A DNA stretch of 64,000 nucleotides from Shewanella corallii (GCF_023349125.1 NZ_JAKIKT010000004.1:296786-360785); one strand, 5' to 3'. Shown: positions 1-9,297, counted from the first letter of the stretch. Made by a program: numbers and translations. Notes: generated by a model not told the origin, from the letters alone.

Positions 1-557
1 ACCTGCATCTCCATGGCATTCTTCACGGTTTCAGGTGGCGTGATGTTTTTAATCTCGTATCTGTGTACCCGAATGCCCCAGGTTGCACCGGCTTGGTCCA
101 GCACTTCCACCACCTTGGCACTGATAATGTCACGCTCCTCGAAGGTGCGGTCCAGCTCCAGGGTACCTATAACCGAACGGGTGGTGGTCTGCGCCAGCTG
201 AATTGCGGCATAGCGGTAATCAGTAATGCCGTAACTGGCTTTAATGGGGTCGATAACCGAGATGTAGATAACCCCATCCACCTCCACGTTGACTTCGTCA
301 CTGGAGAAACACTCCTGTGGTGGTACGTCGATGGTTTCCTCTTTCAGGTCATGGATATAGGCAACCTTGTCGATAAAGGGCACCAGCGCATGGAAACCCG
401 CATCCAGGGTGCTGTGGTATTTGCCAAGCCGTTCCACCACGTAGGCAGACTTGGTGGGTACCAAACGGATGGACTGCAGCAGCTTGATAACAAATACTGC
501 GAAGATCAGTCCCCAGATCGCCATTACGATCAGATCTTTGTCTACTCCACCTATCAT
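1..557 (-). CDS. SPFH/band-7 (stomatin-like) membrane protein, C-terminus cut by window edge
   Basis: The leftward reading frame opens at ATG 555-557 and stays open to base 1, so only about the first 185 residues are visible. There is an N-terminal hydrophobic segment (about residues 8-25, LIVMAIWGLIFAVFVIKLL) followed by a band-7 core with VERLGKYHSTLDAGFHALVPF, a DVPPQ motif and YEIKNITPP. This matches the slipin/QmcA-type SPFH family, which form membrane-anchored oligomeric scaffolds. It overlaps the preceding SPFH gene by 4 bases (ATGA), so the two are translationally coupled and paralogous, and nfeD lies upstream. The missing C-terminus would hold the coiled coil. Molecular role beyond membrane microdomain organisation or quality control is inference. 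Confidence 0.88.
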   Translation of the reverse strand, partial: MIGGVDKDLIVMAIWGLIFAVFVIKLLQSIRLVPTKSAYVVERLGKYHSTLDAGFHALVPFIDKVAYIHDLKEETIDVPPQECFSSDEVNVEVDGVIYISVIDPIKASYGITDYRYAAIQLAQTTTRSVIGTLELDRTFEERDIISAKVVEVLDQAGATWGIRVHRYEIKNITPPETVKNAMEMQ

Positions 558-1492
558 GACTGGCCTCCTTTGCCCGATGCTTTATTTGAATTGACGCTGC
601 TTGCAACCTGGTTCATACCCTCAAAAAATCCCTCCAGCCTGGCCAGTTCGGTCGGTACCACAGAGACATCGGCTGTGTTCAGCACCTTGCCCAGTTGCTC
701 AATAAATTGCTCTTTAAGCTGCATGTTCATGGCATCTGTACCGCCCTTGGTCGCCAGTGCCTCGGCCACCATAGCCATGCCCTGCGCCTGAGCCCGGGCC
801 ACAATGGCAATCTCCTGCGCAGTACCCTTGGCTTCGTTAATACGCTTTTGCTTCTGACCTTCGGAGATGTTGATCGCCTGCTGGCGTTCACCTTCAGACA
901 GGTTAATCATGGCCGCCTTCTCTGCGTTGGCCAGGGTGATTTCAGCGCGCTTACTGCGTTCAGCTTCCATCTGTTTTTCCAGAGTGTGGATAACATGATG
1001 GGACGGGGTGATGTTCTTAATCTCGTATCTGAGGACTTTGATCCCCCAGGGATCTGAGGCTTTGTCGATCTCCCGTACAATAGACTCATTCAATTTCTCA
1101 CGCTGGGAGAAGGTATCACTCAATGTCAGCTTACCGATTTCACTTCGCATGGTGGTTTGTGCCAGATTGACCGCAGCCATACGGTAATCTTCGATGCCAT
1201 AACTGGCCAGCTGACCATCCATCACCTTGATATACACCAGACCATCTACCGCCAGCTGAGTATTATCCTTGGAGATACAGCTTTGAGGTGGCACATCCAG
1301 CACCTCTTCACGGGTATCATGGCGATAAGCGACACGGTCGACAAAGGGAATAAGAAAGTGGAATCCGGGCTGAAGTACCGCCCTGAATTTGCCCAGTCGC
1401 TCAATCACGGCGACTTCGCGCATAGGTACAATTAACAATAACTTGTACAGAATAAACAGCACAAACAGGAGTGCGAGTGTCAGTTCAAACAT
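554..1492 (-). CDS. SPFH/band-7 domain protein (slipin/QmcA-like), full length
   Basis: 312 residues. Residues 1-22 form one membrane anchor; then comes a band-7 domain (VIERLGKFRAVLQPGFHFLIPFVDRV, DVPPQSC, YEIKNITPSHHV) and a long Glu/Ala/Lys-rich helix (about 180-250, with EAERSKRAEITLANAEKAA-type repeats) typical of SPFH coiled coils. The start at 1492 is preceded by AAGGAAACT. It is the middle gene of an nfeD-SPFH-SPFH operon; NfeD proteins characteristically pair with SPFH partners, so the operon probably builds a membrane scaffold. The downstream SPFH gene overlaps its stop by 4 bases. Function is inferred from family and neighbourhood. Confidence 0.9.
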   Translation of the reverse strand: MFELTLALLFVLFILYKLLLIVPMREVAVIERLGKFRAVLQPGFHFLIPFVDRVAYRHDTREEVLDVPPQSCISKDNTQLAVDGLVYIKVMDGQLASYGIEDYRMAAVNLAQTTMRSEIGKLTLSDTFSQREKLNESIVREIDKASDPWGIKVLRYEIKNITPSHHVIHTLEKQMEAERSKRAEITLANAEKAAMINLSEGERQQAINISEGQKQKRINEAKGTAQEIAIVARAQAQGMAMVAEALATKGGTDAMNMQLKEQFIEQLGKVLNTADVSVVPTELARLEGFFEGMNQVASSVNSNKASGKGGQS

Positions 1493-1543
1493 AGTTTCCT
1501 TCCTTGTTAATGCTCGTCAAAAATTCCCGGCTTGGAATGACGA

Positions 1544-2002
1544 TTAATCTTCCTTCAGCGGTTCAACCACCAAGGCGATATTCTCACGACAGATAACTTT
1601 TACCTTGCTGCCAACAGGGATTTCAGTGCCATCACCCAAGGCTGGCCATTCAGTGCCCTGAAACTCTACTCTGCCCTGCTGCTGACCCGGGCCTATCGCC
1701 TGCTTAACCAGCGCAGGTTGCTGAAACAGATCCAGTTCTTCGTCGGTATTGTCCACATGGGCATCGCCACCAATCAGCTTTTGAGTCAGACTGCGAAACG
1801 CCAACAGCAGGATGATGGATGAGATAAACCACAGGGTGAAACTCTGTGCCAGGCCTGCGACCAGCCCCAGACCAGTCGCCGCCGCGACGATCAAGCAGGC
1901 AACCCCCAGCAGAATCACTATACCGCCGGGAATAATCAGTTCGGCAAACATCAATACAATGCCTACTGCAGCCCAGATGAGGATAGGATTGGATAGTGTC
2001 AT
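1544..2002 (-). CDS. NfeD family membrane protein
   Basis: About 152 residues from ATG at 2002 (MTLSNPILIW), preceded by GGGAGCGAC; an in-frame start further out at 2023 lacks as good a ribosome site. There are two or three hydrophobic segments in residues 5-75 and then a C-terminal beta-barrel (OB-fold) domain containing the GRVEFQGTEWPA and GSKVKV motifs characteristic of the short NfeD class. NfeD proteins partner with SPFH scaffolds; the two SPFH genes follow 51 bases downstream on the same strand, so this is a three-gene operon. The short class lacks the ClpP-like protease domain. Confidence 0.88.
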   Translation of the reverse strand: MTLSNPILIWAAVGIVLMFAELIIPGGIVILLGVACLIVAAATGLGLVAGLAQSFTLWFISSIILLLAFRSLTQKLIGGDAHVDNTDEELDLFQQPALVKQAIGPGQQQGRVEFQGTEWPALGDGTEIPVGSKVKVICRENIALVVEPLKED

Positions 2003-2102
2003 AGTCGCTCCCTTACATGACATTGGACATAATATGTCACAATAAATTATCCACGCCTATTAATTTCTGCTTAAGTTTCGCTCAACATAGTGACAGTAAT
2101 AT

Positions 2103-2137
2103 AAAAAAAGCGCTTTGCCTTTATCAGCAAAGCGCTT
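2103..2137 (-). terminator. Rho-independent terminator of udp
   Basis: The arms AAGCGCTTTGC and GCAAAGCGCTT flank an 8-base loop. Read leftward the hairpin is followed by a run of seven T, so it ends the udp transcript. Confidence 0.8.
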
Positions 2138-2165
2138 CTAAGAAAATGATTTATATACTTTAAAA

Positions 2166-2924
2166 CTAAGCCACTAGTTTACGTGCTGCATCCACTACAA
2201 TGGATACGGCCGTCGTCTCGGTCTGTTTCATGGTGACTTCGTCCGGGATCTCCTGCTGGGTGCGGTTTACAATCACACCGGCAACACAGGCAGCGCGCCA
2301 GCCGTTGGTGGCACACATGGTAAACAGGGTCGCAGACTCCATTTCATAGTTGAGTACGCCCATCTCCTGCCACTCCTTCATAGAGCCAACAAAGCGGCGG
2401 GTCACCCGACCACTGACGGTGTCATATCTTTCCTGACCCGGATAGAAAGTATCGGAGGACGCGGTAACACCTACATGGGGCTCAACTTCGGCGTCGCGAC
2501 AGGCTGCAACCATGGCAGTTGTGCACTCAAAGTTGGCAACAGCCGGGAACTCCATAGGAGCAAAGTGCAGACTCGCGCCATCCAGGCGAACAGAAGCCTG
2601 AGTGACAATCACATCTCCAACATTCACATCAGGTTGAATCGCTCCCGTTGTACCAACGCGCAGGAAAGTGGTTACGCCCAGTTGCGCCAACTCTTCAACG
2701 GCAATAGAGGTAGAAGGACCACCAATACCTGTCGAGCACACTACCACAGGCTTACCATCCAGGTATCCCAGATAGCTGGTGTACTCTCTGTGGCTGGCAA
2801 GGAAAACCGGGTTATCCATCAATCCGGCAATGCGCTCAACCCGCTTTGGATCACCGGGAACAATTGCCAGAGTGGCGCCATCCAGCATGGCTTTGGTCAA
2901 CCCGAGATGAAATACGTCAGACAT
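2166..2924 (-). CDS. udp: Uridine phosphorylase
   Basis: 252 residues, the usual length. It cleaves uridine with phosphate to uracil and ribose-1-phosphate in pyrimidine salvage, in the cytosol as a hexamer. Visible family signatures include [14 protein letters not shown] at the N-terminus, [14 protein letters not shown] (phosphate/ribose site), [16 protein letters not shown] and [12 protein letters not shown] (ribose-binding Glu-Met-Glu). It stands alone with its own terminator. A CRP-like site lies 64-79 bases upstream of the start, in line with the CRP control known for enterobacterial udp. Confidence 0.95.
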   Translation of the reverse strand: MSDVFHLGLTKAMLDGATLAIVPGDPKRVERIAGLMDNPVFLASHREYTSYLGYLDGKPVVVCSTGIGGPSTSIAVEELAQLGVTTFLRVGTTGAIQPDVNVGDVIVTQASVRLDGASLHFAPMEFPAVANFECTTAMVAACRDAEVEPHVGVTASSDTFYPGQERYDTVSGRVTRRFVGSMKEWQEMGVLNYEMESATLFTMCATNGWRAACVAGVIVNRTQQEIPDEVTMKQTETTAVSIVVDAARKLVA

Positions 2925-2987
2925 GATTCTGTCCTCTTGGAAAATGTAACAACGAAAATGACTCTATCGGACTCGCCGCAGGTAAAT

Positions 2988-3003
2988 TGTTAAGTGGATC
3001 ACA
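2988..3003 (-). promoter_or_regulatory. Candidate CRP site upstream of udp
   Basis: TGTTA-AGTGGA-TCACA matches the CRP consensus TGTGA-N6-TCACA at 9 of 10 half-site positions and is flanked by AAAT on the left and CTT on the right. It sits just upstream of udp, which is CRP-regulated in Escherichia coli. Binding is inferred from sequence only. Confidence 0.5.
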
Positions 3004-3138
3004 CTTCAATCAGATATTCTTCGTGGAATCATCATGGAGACTAGCAGACTCAAGCCAGAGCTCACAGGCTTTTGCGGATAAAATAGCGTCAATCGGCCGG
3101 CAATAAATGGGGATGCGAAACGCACTTCCAATCATTTG

Positions 3139-3154
3139 TTTGATCAGGATCACT
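3139..3154 (+). promoter_or_regulatory. Weak CRP-like site before the YdcH-like gene
   Basis: TTTGA-TCAGGA-TCACT has 8 of 10 consensus half-site bases and lies about 70 bases before the small gene at 3225. It could be chance; the udp site nearby is better. Confidence 0.25.
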
Positions 3155-3224
3155 TAAACACTCATCGCAGGAGCGTAGGGTAAGAGTTAAGGAAGGTTTG
3201 TAACAATTGTTAAGGGGAAGACCA

Positions 3225-3437
3225 ATGTTTCCAGAATATCGCGGATTGATCTCAGAGCTTAAAACCAGTGATCACCACTTCCAAAAGTTGTTCGACAAGC
3301 ACAATGACCTGGATGAAAAAATCAATCGACTGGAACAACACCCTGCAGAGTTCTCGCAGGAGCTGCACACTATGAAGCAGGAAAAGCTGGCATTGAAAGA
3401 TGAGCTGTTCAAAATCCTGCAGAAGCACGATAAGTAA
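3225..3437 (+). CDS. YdcH family (DUF465) small protein
   Basis: 70 residues starting MFPEYRGLISELKTSDHHF, with the strongly charged helical pattern (LFDKHNDLDEKINRLE, KQEKLALKDELFKILQ) of the DUF465/YdcH family, predicted to form a helical hairpin. The start at 3225 is chosen because AAGGGGA lies 7 bases upstream; an in-frame TTG at 3207 has no such support. It is monocistronic and followed by a hairpin. The biological role of this family is not established. Confidence 0.85.
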   Translation: MFPEYRGLISELKTSDHHFQKLFDKHNDLDEKINRLEQHPAEFSQELHTMKQEKLALKDELFKILQKHDK

Positions 3438-3462
3438 TAAAAATATCAAATCGACATATGCA

Positions 3463-3484
3463 AAGGGCACCATTCGGTGCCCTT
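3463..3484. terminator. Hairpin between convergent genes
   Basis: AAGGGCACC-ATTC-GGTGCCCTT is a perfect 9-bp stem between the convergent YdcH-like gene and the periplasmic protein gene. It has only short T-tracts, so it is a probable weak bidirectional terminator. Confidence 0.6.
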
Positions 3485-3509
3485 CTACTGTCTGAATATC
3501 AGTTCTCAG

Positions 3510-3968
3510 TTAAGGCTGCAGTGCCTTGGTCAGTGAATCTGCTGACTCATAGTATTGGATATCAACCATTTTCAGACCATCCAGCTTGATAACGGCCGCT
3601 TTGTCTTCCTGTGAAGGCAGTGCAGCAGTTGCCTGACCTTCGCGGTCCAGTGCAATGGCAAACGGCAGCTTTTGCAACTGTGGAATAGCCACAAACTTGG
3701 CGATCAGGCCTGGCATGCCGCTGATATCTGCCACATACACAAGATCAGCCGGGATCTTATCGCCCATGGACTCCAGACTCTCCTGGATGATTTCACCACC
3801 TTTCATGTCACGGCTGAACAACAGAGTCCGGGTTTCTGCAGTCACCTGCTGCAGCTGCTCATTTTGATCCTGCAGTTCAAAAGTAGGAATGCTCTGTCCC
3901 TGGGTCAGAGTCGCAGCATTGGCCGCCATGGCGCACATCATGCCCATTGCCAGAATTAGTTTTTTCAT
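3510..3968 (-). CDS. Small periplasmic protein, possibly thioredoxin-fold-like
   Basis: 152 residues from ATG 3968, preceded by GGGAGGCG at good spacing. It begins with a clear Sec signal peptide (MKKLILAMGMMCAMAANA, cleavage after ANA). The mature part runs TLTQGQSIPTFELQDQNEQ and includes a VYVADISGMPGLIAKFVAIP segment. The layout (GQ.IP...LQDQ at the start, then a strand-turn near LLFSRD) resembles peroxiredoxin/thioredoxin-like folds but there is no CXXC. Similar small exported proteins in Vibrio and Shewanella are often labelled FAD/FMN-containing dehydrogenase without support. I treat the function as unknown. Confidence 0.8.
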   Translation of the reverse strand: MKKLILAMGMMCAMAANAATLTQGQSIPTFELQDQNEQLQQVTAETRTLLFSRDMKGGEIIQESLESMGDKIPADLVYVADISGMPGLIAKFVAIPQLQKLPFAIALDREGQATAALPSQEDKAAVIKLDGLKMVDIQYYESADSLTKALQP

Positions 3969-4216
3969 GGTTTCGCCTCCCGGGCGTAGGTTATTTTTTC
4001 TGTCCCAGACCACTGTATTGCGGTTGGCTGAAGCCAAGCTTATCCAAAACCTCTGAGCGACTCATCAGGCTGATACAGTAAGCTGATCTTGCTCACATTT
4101 AATGAAACCAACTGAGTTTCATGTCAGCAGCTGCGGCCCACTCACAATGGATGCACTCTGCTCAATAAATGGTTAGAGTGTCTCGGCAGGCGCCCAATGA
4201 AGAGAAGGATGACAAA

Positions 4217-5065
4217 ATGGATCAGGCCGGTCTGGACAAAGAGCTGGAGCAACTTCAGCAGGTTTACCAAATGGTGACTGAGTTTCTGGTGAACTACAGT
4301 TTCCAGTTAATCGGAGCGGCATTTATTTTTCTGCTGGGCCTTTGGGTGGCAGCCAAGATAAGTAACCTGATTAAACGGAAATTTGAAACCCACCAGATCG
4401 ACCAGACTCTGGGAAACTTTGTGTCCAATCTGGTACGTGTTCTTATCATCATCATGGCGGGTATTATCGCCCTGGGTAAGCTGGGGATCAGTATTACGCC
4501 CATGGTCGCCGCCATAGGTGCCGCCTCTCTGGGGGCCGGCCTGGCAATTCAGGGCATGCTTTCCAATTATGCCGCTGGAGTCACCATAATCGTCACCCGC
4601 CCCTTTGTTATCGGCGATACCATTGAGGTTAAAGGCGTTACAGGTGTCGTGGAAGATATCCACCTGGGCTTTACTGAGCTCTCAAATGAAGATGGTGAGA
4701 AAATTACTATCCCGAACAAGCATATCGTTGGAGAGATTCTGCATAACTCCGCCGAGTGCAAACTGGTTGAAACCCGCTTTACCGTCAGTTATCAAACCGA
4801 TGCCGACCAACTGACATCACTTATCCATGGCCTGCTCAGCGACGCTCCTCAGGTCGCCACCGACAGGGGAATTCAGGTAGGCATTAATGATTTCAACCCT
4901 ATGGGAATGGAGATAGGCGTGCGTTATCTGGTCCCGACTGCCACTTATCACAGAGACAAGTATGAGACCAATATGATGCTTCATCGACAGCTCAAACAGG
5001 CCAATATTGAAATGGCCTGTCCGCTGCGGGAAATTCATGTGCCACCGGGCGGTCACCCACTGTAA
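4217..5065 (+). CDS. Small-conductance mechanosensitive channel, MscS family
   Basis: 282 residues, close to the 286 of E. coli MscS. The start at 4217 (MDQAGLDKELEQ) follows GAAGGATGACAAA; the upstream in-frame start at 4169 adds an unlikely charged tail. Three membrane segments fall at about 25-50, 70-95 and 100-130; the last contains the Gly/Ala-rich pore helix GAASLGAGLAIQGMLSNYAAG, followed by the beta-domain motif RPFVIGDTIEVKG. It opens under membrane tension to release solutes on hypo-osmotic shock. Its 3' end overlaps the convergent acetyltransferase gene by 13 bases. Confidence 0.92.
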   Translation: MDQAGLDKELEQLQQVYQMVTEFLVNYSFQLIGAAFIFLLGLWVAAKISNLIKRKFETHQIDQTLGNFVSNLVRVLIIIMAGIIALGKLGISITPMVAAIGAASLGAGLAIQGMLSNYAAGVTIIVTRPFVIGDTIEVKGVTGVVEDIHLGFTELSNEDGEKITIPNKHIVGEILHNSAECKLVETRFTVSYQTDADQLTSLIHGLLSDAPQVATDRGIQVGINDFNPMGMEIGVRYLVPTATYHRDKYETNMMLHRQLKQANIEMACPLREIHVPPGGHPL

Positions 5066-5526
5066 TTAACCCGGTGTTGACCGAGAATCATATCGACGTG
5101 AGGAATACCATCTTCCAGGTATTCTTCTGAAGCGTTCTCAAACCCCAGCCCTGAGTAGAACTTATTAAGATAAAGCTGAGCACCAATCTGAATACCGGCT
5201 TCTGGCCACAGGGTTTGAGCATGCTCAACCGCCTTTTGCATCAGCTCCTGCGCCAGCCCTTTGCCTCTGGCATCTTCCACCACCAGCACCCGCCCGATAC
5301 TCGCCTGAGGATAGCTTAATCCGGGAGGCAAAATACGCACATAGGCCATCAGCTTGCCGGTTTGATCATGACACCAGAAGTGCTTCACCTCAGGGTGTCT
5401 GTCTTTGTTGTCCAACTCGCTGTAGGCACAGGCCTGCTCAGTCACAAACACATCCACCCTAACCTTCAGGATGTCATAGAGTTCATCCAGGCTGAGTTCG
5501 TTAAATGATTTAAGCTGCCAATTCAT
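5053..5526 (-). CDS. GNAT acetyltransferase, ElaA family
   Basis: 157 residues from MNWQLKSFNELSLDELYDIL. ElaA signatures are LRVDVFVTEQACAYSELDNKD-like text near residue 25, RILPPGLSYPQASIGRVLV, and the acetyl-CoA loop DARGKGLAQELM. An in-frame ATG at 5541 would add five residues; the inner start matches the family N-terminus. ElaA proteins are GNAT-fold acetyltransferases with poorly defined substrates. The gene is convergent with the MscS gene and overlaps its end. Confidence 0.87.
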   Translation of the reverse strand: MNWQLKSFNELSLDELYDILKVRVDVFVTEQACAYSELDNKDRHPEVKHFWCHDQTGKLMAYVRILPPGLSYPQASIGRVLVVEDARGKGLAQELMQKAVEHAQTLWPEAGIQIGAQLYLNKFYSGLGFENASEEYLEDGIPHVDMILGQHRVNYSG

Positions 5527-5624
5527 ATCCTTGCGCCACATCCGCTATCTAATGATTAATGCCAGAGATTACCTTTATTTAGGGGATCAGCAAAAGCCTA
5601 TCCTCACCAGGCATGCTAAGGCGC

Positions 5625-6188
5625 TTACTGAGGAAGCAGTGCCACGCCCGCAAAGTAAGGATGGAGCCAAACAGCCACCGCCATAATCACCAAGCTGATT
5701 ATCAAACCGCGTATTTCACGAAACCAGGAACCAACCTCAGGTTTAACCCAGTCGCCATCGCGGCGGTTGATTAACAGCATTTGCACCAGCGCCCAGGCAC
5801 CAAGGCCACCAAACAACACCAGTGAGCGACTTTCGCCATTGGACAACAGGTGCGCCACCGCCCACACCAAAACAGACATCAACATAGGATGACGGATAAG
5901 ACGCTTGATCCGGGTGGGATACATAGACGCGCCAAACAGAATAAAGGCCACCAGCATCAGGCTCATGGTGGCGTGGCGCATTCCCATGCCTGCCACATAG
6001 AGATATTCCACCGGGGTGTGTCGCCAGCCATAAACAATCAGTCCCAGCGAAATTAAAATCGACAGGCTGAACAAGCCTTTGTAGTGCCCAACACTGCTGG
6101 CCAACTGCGCTGCACGCCAATTGGGGGCCAGAGATGGCAACAGATGGGTCAATGACCAAAGCAGCACACCCAGTATTAAATAAAGCAT
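5625..6188 (-). CDS. NnrU family integral membrane protein
   Basis: 187 residues with about five membrane segments (residues 1-15, 38-55, 65-90, 100-118, 160-182). The hallmark MRHATMSLMLVAFILFGASMYPTRIKRLIRHPMLMSVLVWAVAHLL block with RHPM..V..WA.AHL identifies NnrU. In some bacteria NnrU is encoded near denitrification genes, but no nitrogen-oxide genes are seen here, so the role is uncertain. The next gene upstream, the S9 peptidase, is on the same strand but separated by about 70 bases. Confidence 0.85.
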   Translation of the reverse strand: MLYLILGVLLWSLTHLLPSLAPNWRAAQLASSVGHYKGLFSLSILISLGLIVYGWRHTPVEYLYVAGMGMRHATMSLMLVAFILFGASMYPTRIKRLIRHPMLMSVLVWAVAHLLSNGESRSLVLFGGLGAWALVQMLLINRRDGDWVKPEVGSWFREIRGLIISLVIMAVAVWLHPYFAGVALLPQ

Positions 6189-6258
6189 TGAACTCTCCTT
6201 GTAAAAGCAGCCTCAAATGAGGCTGCAGATTATTATCAAACCATCAATACGATACTGA

Positions 6259-8178
6259 CTAGAGATGAGTTTGCAGGAACTTCAAATAAGCCTCTGAAGC
6301 AGTAATACGGTTCACTTTTTTGGTGAAGCCGTGGCCTTCATCCTCAAACAGCACATACTCTACCGGTACGCCGTTTTCACGAACTTTCTCTACCAACTCA
6401 TCACTTTCAACCTGCAATACTCTGGGGTCGTTGGCGCCCTGAACCACCATCAGAGGTTTAGTGATATTGGTTGCGTGGAACAGTGGTGAAATTGCGCGGT
6501 GTCGTTCACCATCGGTAGCCGGGTCACCCATCTCATCGTACAGAGCCTTTCTGAAGGATTCCCACCAGGGTGGAATTGAGTTCAGGGTGCGAACCCAGTT
6601 GGTCACCCCAAAGATATCGATTCCCACTTTGAAGGTTTCCGGCTCAAATGCCAATGCAGCCGCCGTCATATAGCCACCATAGCTGCCACCCATGATACCG
6701 ATACGCTCATCATCGACCCAGTCCAGGCCTTGCAGATAGGCTTTACCCCACACCATATCCTGCAGATCGCCTTCGCCGTGTTGCTTGTCATCCAAATGGA
6801 AGAAGGTTTTACCATAGCCGGAGCTGCCACGATTATTGATGGCAAAAATACCGTAGCCCTGATTAACCAGATGCTGAATAGTTGGGTTGTAGCCGCTGCG
6901 GCTCTGACCACCCGGACCACCATGTACCCATATCATCACAGGGGCAGGATTGTCAGCAGACGCTTGTTTGGGTTTATACAACAGCCCCGGGATATCCAGT
7001 CCGTCAAAGCTCTCGAAACGGACCACCTCACTGGGTACCAGATGAGCGGTATCCATCGCCGGATTCAATGCCTCGGTCAGCTTTCTGGCCTCAGGAGCTC
7101 CCAGACTCCAAACATAAAGATTGGATGGAGACGTATCTGAGTTCAGATAAAACGCCATCTGGGTTTCGTCATCAGAGAAACGTACCGCGCGAATATCCCC
7201 AGCGGGTAAAGGCGGCAGTGCCAACGGCTTACCGGTTTTGGTATCCAGAATAGAGACCTTGCTGGAAGCATCAGCATTCACGCCCGACACCTGATAGCGA
7301 CCTGAGTCGGAGAATCGAATAAAGGTAACATCCCAGTCATCGGCCAATACCTGTGAGTGTTTACCTGTGGGCATATCGTATTGCCAAATCTGGCTGAACT
7401 CGCCTTTGGAATCGGTGCCATAATACAGGCTGCGACCATCAACGGAAAAACCTTCCACCATATAGTTGGCAGGCTCAGTGTGTTCGCTGATTAACTCAGG
7501 TTCGCCACGCTTGCGCAGATCGAGAATATAAACATCACTGTCACGATTGCTGTGGGTTTTCCCCAGCGCAACAAAATGCCCTTTTGGCCCAACATCGCCG
7601 ACTTCGTATCCGGCATTGTTGGTGAACACCAATTTGCGGGAATAGTCTTTACTGTCGTAACGATAAAGGTCGTTGAACTTGGGGTCTCTTTCATTACTTG
7701 TCACAAAGAAGGCGCTGCCATCTTTGGTGAAACCGCGAAAACTGGCTCTGGTCTCATCACCAGGAGTCAGATCTTTAACAGTGCCATCCTGCTCCAGTAC
7801 GTAAACGTGATACCTCTCATTACCGCCACTGTCTTTGGTAAACAGCACACGTTTATCCTTTGGGAACCAGGACACGGGATAACTGGTGTCCGGGGAGTCT
7901 GTAAGTTGAGTCTTGTTACCGGTTTTGACATCCATGCTGTAGACATTGAACACACCGGATTCATCGGAACCCATCAGAATGGATTCACCATCATGGGAGA
8001 ATCCGGAGCCAAAATATGAGGTGGTTTCATAAAACGCTTTGGCATCGTAGTTTTGATGCTGAGTTTTAACGTTATTTGCCTGGTTTTGAGTATCACTGCC
8101 CCCCGAACTACCCGCGCATCCGCCGAGCAGAGCTGCAAACGCCAATGCAGAAATCCCTGTTGTTATTACCTGTTTCAT
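6259..8178 (-). CDS. S9 family prolyl oligopeptidase-type peptidase, lipoprotein
   Basis: 639 residues from ATG 8178, preceded by AGGGGAAGCTGG; the in-frame start at 8229 is rejected because the signal sequence begins at MKQVITTGISALAFAALLGGC. The lipobox LLGGC predicts a membrane lipoprotein. Residues about 40-370 are WD/TolB-like beta-propeller repeats (for example MGSDESGVFNVYSMDVKTG), and the C-terminal alpha/beta hydrolase carries the triad: Ser in GGSYGGYM, Asp in GANDPRV, His in DEGHGF. S9 peptidases cut peptides after proline or related residues; a lipoprotein of this type would act on periplasmic peptides. It appears to be monocistronic. Confidence 0.92.
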   Translation of the reverse strand: MKQVITTGISALAFAALLGGCAGSSGGSDTQNQANNVKTQHQNYDAKAFYETTSYFGSGFSHDGESILMGSDESGVFNVYSMDVKTGNKTQLTDSPDTSYPVSWFPKDKRVLFTKDSGGNERYHVYVLEQDGTVKDLTPGDETRASFRGFTKDGSAFFVTSNERDPKFNDLYRYDSKDYSRKLVFTNNAGYEVGDVGPKGHFVALGKTHSNRDSDVYILDLRKRGEPELISEHTEPANYMVEGFSVDGRSLYYGTDSKGEFSQIWQYDMPTGKHSQVLADDWDVTFIRFSDSGRYQVSGVNADASSKVSILDTKTGKPLALPPLPAGDIRAVRFSDDETQMAFYLNSDTSPSNLYVWSLGAPEARKLTEALNPAMDTAHLVPSEVVRFESFDGLDIPGLLYKPKQASADNPAPVMIWVHGGPGGQSRSGYNPTIQHLVNQGYGIFAINNRGSSGYGKTFFHLDDKQHGEGDLQDMVWGKAYLQGLDWVDDERIGIMGGSYGGYMTAAALAFEPETFKVGIDIFGVTNWVRTLNSIPPWWESFRKALYDEMGDPATDGERHRAISPLFHATNITKPLMVVQGANDPRVLQVESDELVEKVRENGVPVEYVLFEDEGHGFTKKVNRITASEAYLKFLQTHL

Positions 8179-8463
8179 CCAGCTTCCCCTAAATGATCTA
8201 TTGGTCAATGTCCTTTGATAACAGGTCAATTTATCAGCATCAACCCTGAGTTGTGTACAAGTGTGTTTGAAGCTGGTCCCATTTGATTGAAATTTGCCAT
8301 CAATATCAAAATTATTAGCTGGGTCAATGAATTAATTTCATTCTGACAGGATTAAAGGTCTTGATGGGAATCAAGTTGCCAGTAAGCAATTACATGCCAG
8401 AATCCGCCACCGACTCATACATTCTGTTTGAGTCCCCTCTGTAATTCACAAGAACAATAACGA

Positions 8464-9297
8464 ATGACGATAAAACAGCTGAGCCTGTTGATTGCCGGTT
8501 GCCTGTTTGGCAACGCGGTAATCTCAGCCGATCTTAATGATGAGTTTTTCCAGCAGAAGTTTGCCAAAGCAGACTATGCACCCGCCGGCGCTCAAACCTG
8601 CAGTCAGTGTCATGAAGATGCCATGCAGGGCTTTTTAAGCTCTATTCACGGTAATAAAACCATGGAAGGCACACCTGCGTCAGGAATAGCGTGCGAAGCC
8701 TGCCACGGCCCATTAGGACAGCATGCTGAAGATCCCCAGGCCAACCCCATGTTGCGGTTGGGCGCCATGGAACTGGCCAATGCCAGTGCCAAACTGCAAA
8801 ACCAGATGTGCCTGCGTTGCCACGGTGATCAGTTCCCGCTGGAAACCACACCATGCGCCGCCTGTCACACAGGTATTCATACCGATAACGCCATTCCCGA
8901 TACCCAGAAACAGTCTCTGGCCTGTCTCGAGTGCCATCCGCAACTGCAAAAGCAGGTACGGATGAAGTACACCCATGGTCTGGTGGATGAGAAAGGCAGC
9001 AATATCCAGCAGGGATGTTCCAGCTATTGCCATGCCGCTCACGGCAGTAAATGGGCACCCGCTTATCAGACACCGGCATTAAATGCGCCATGCTTCGAGT
9101 GCCATATCGACAAGCAAGGACCATTTAAACAGGAGCACACCGGCTTTAAGGGCGACTGCACCAAATGCCATGATCCACACGGCACTGAAGATGCACACTT
9201 GCTTCGGCCCAATGTCGAAAAAGTCTGTGCCGAATGTCATGGTGAACAGCCAGTGATTGAACATGCCAGCTCAGAGCAGGTTCACGGCCATAACTGA
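8464..9297 (+). CDS. Periplasmic multihaem cytochrome c, DmsE/MtrA-like, nine haem sites
   Basis: 277 residues with a signal peptide (MTIKQLSLLIAGCLFGNAVISA). Eight CXXCH haem sites start at residues 46, 77, 116, 131, 154, 210, 232 and 255. A ninth site is CX3CH (CSSYCH, 185-190). The two-half arrangement with distal His residues resembles DmsE/MtrA periplasmic decahaem electron carriers, which normally have ten CXXCH. Those partner with an outer-membrane porin and an extracellular reductase; none is found next to it, so it either works with distant partners or alone as a periplasmic electron store. Monocistronic, ending in a hairpin. Confidence 0.85.
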   Translation: MTIKQLSLLIAGCLFGNAVISADLNDEFFQQKFAKADYAPAGAQTCSQCHEDAMQGFLSSIHGNKTMEGTPASGIACEACHGPLGQHAEDPQANPMLRLGAMELANASAKLQNQMCLRCHGDQFPLETTPCAACHTGIHTDNAIPDTQKQSLACLECHPQLQKQVRMKYTHGLVDEKGSNIQQGCSSYCHAAHGSKWAPAYQTPALNAPCFECHIDKQGPFKQEHTGFKGDCTKCHDPHGTEDAHLLRPNVEKVCAECHGEQPVIEHASSEQVHGHN

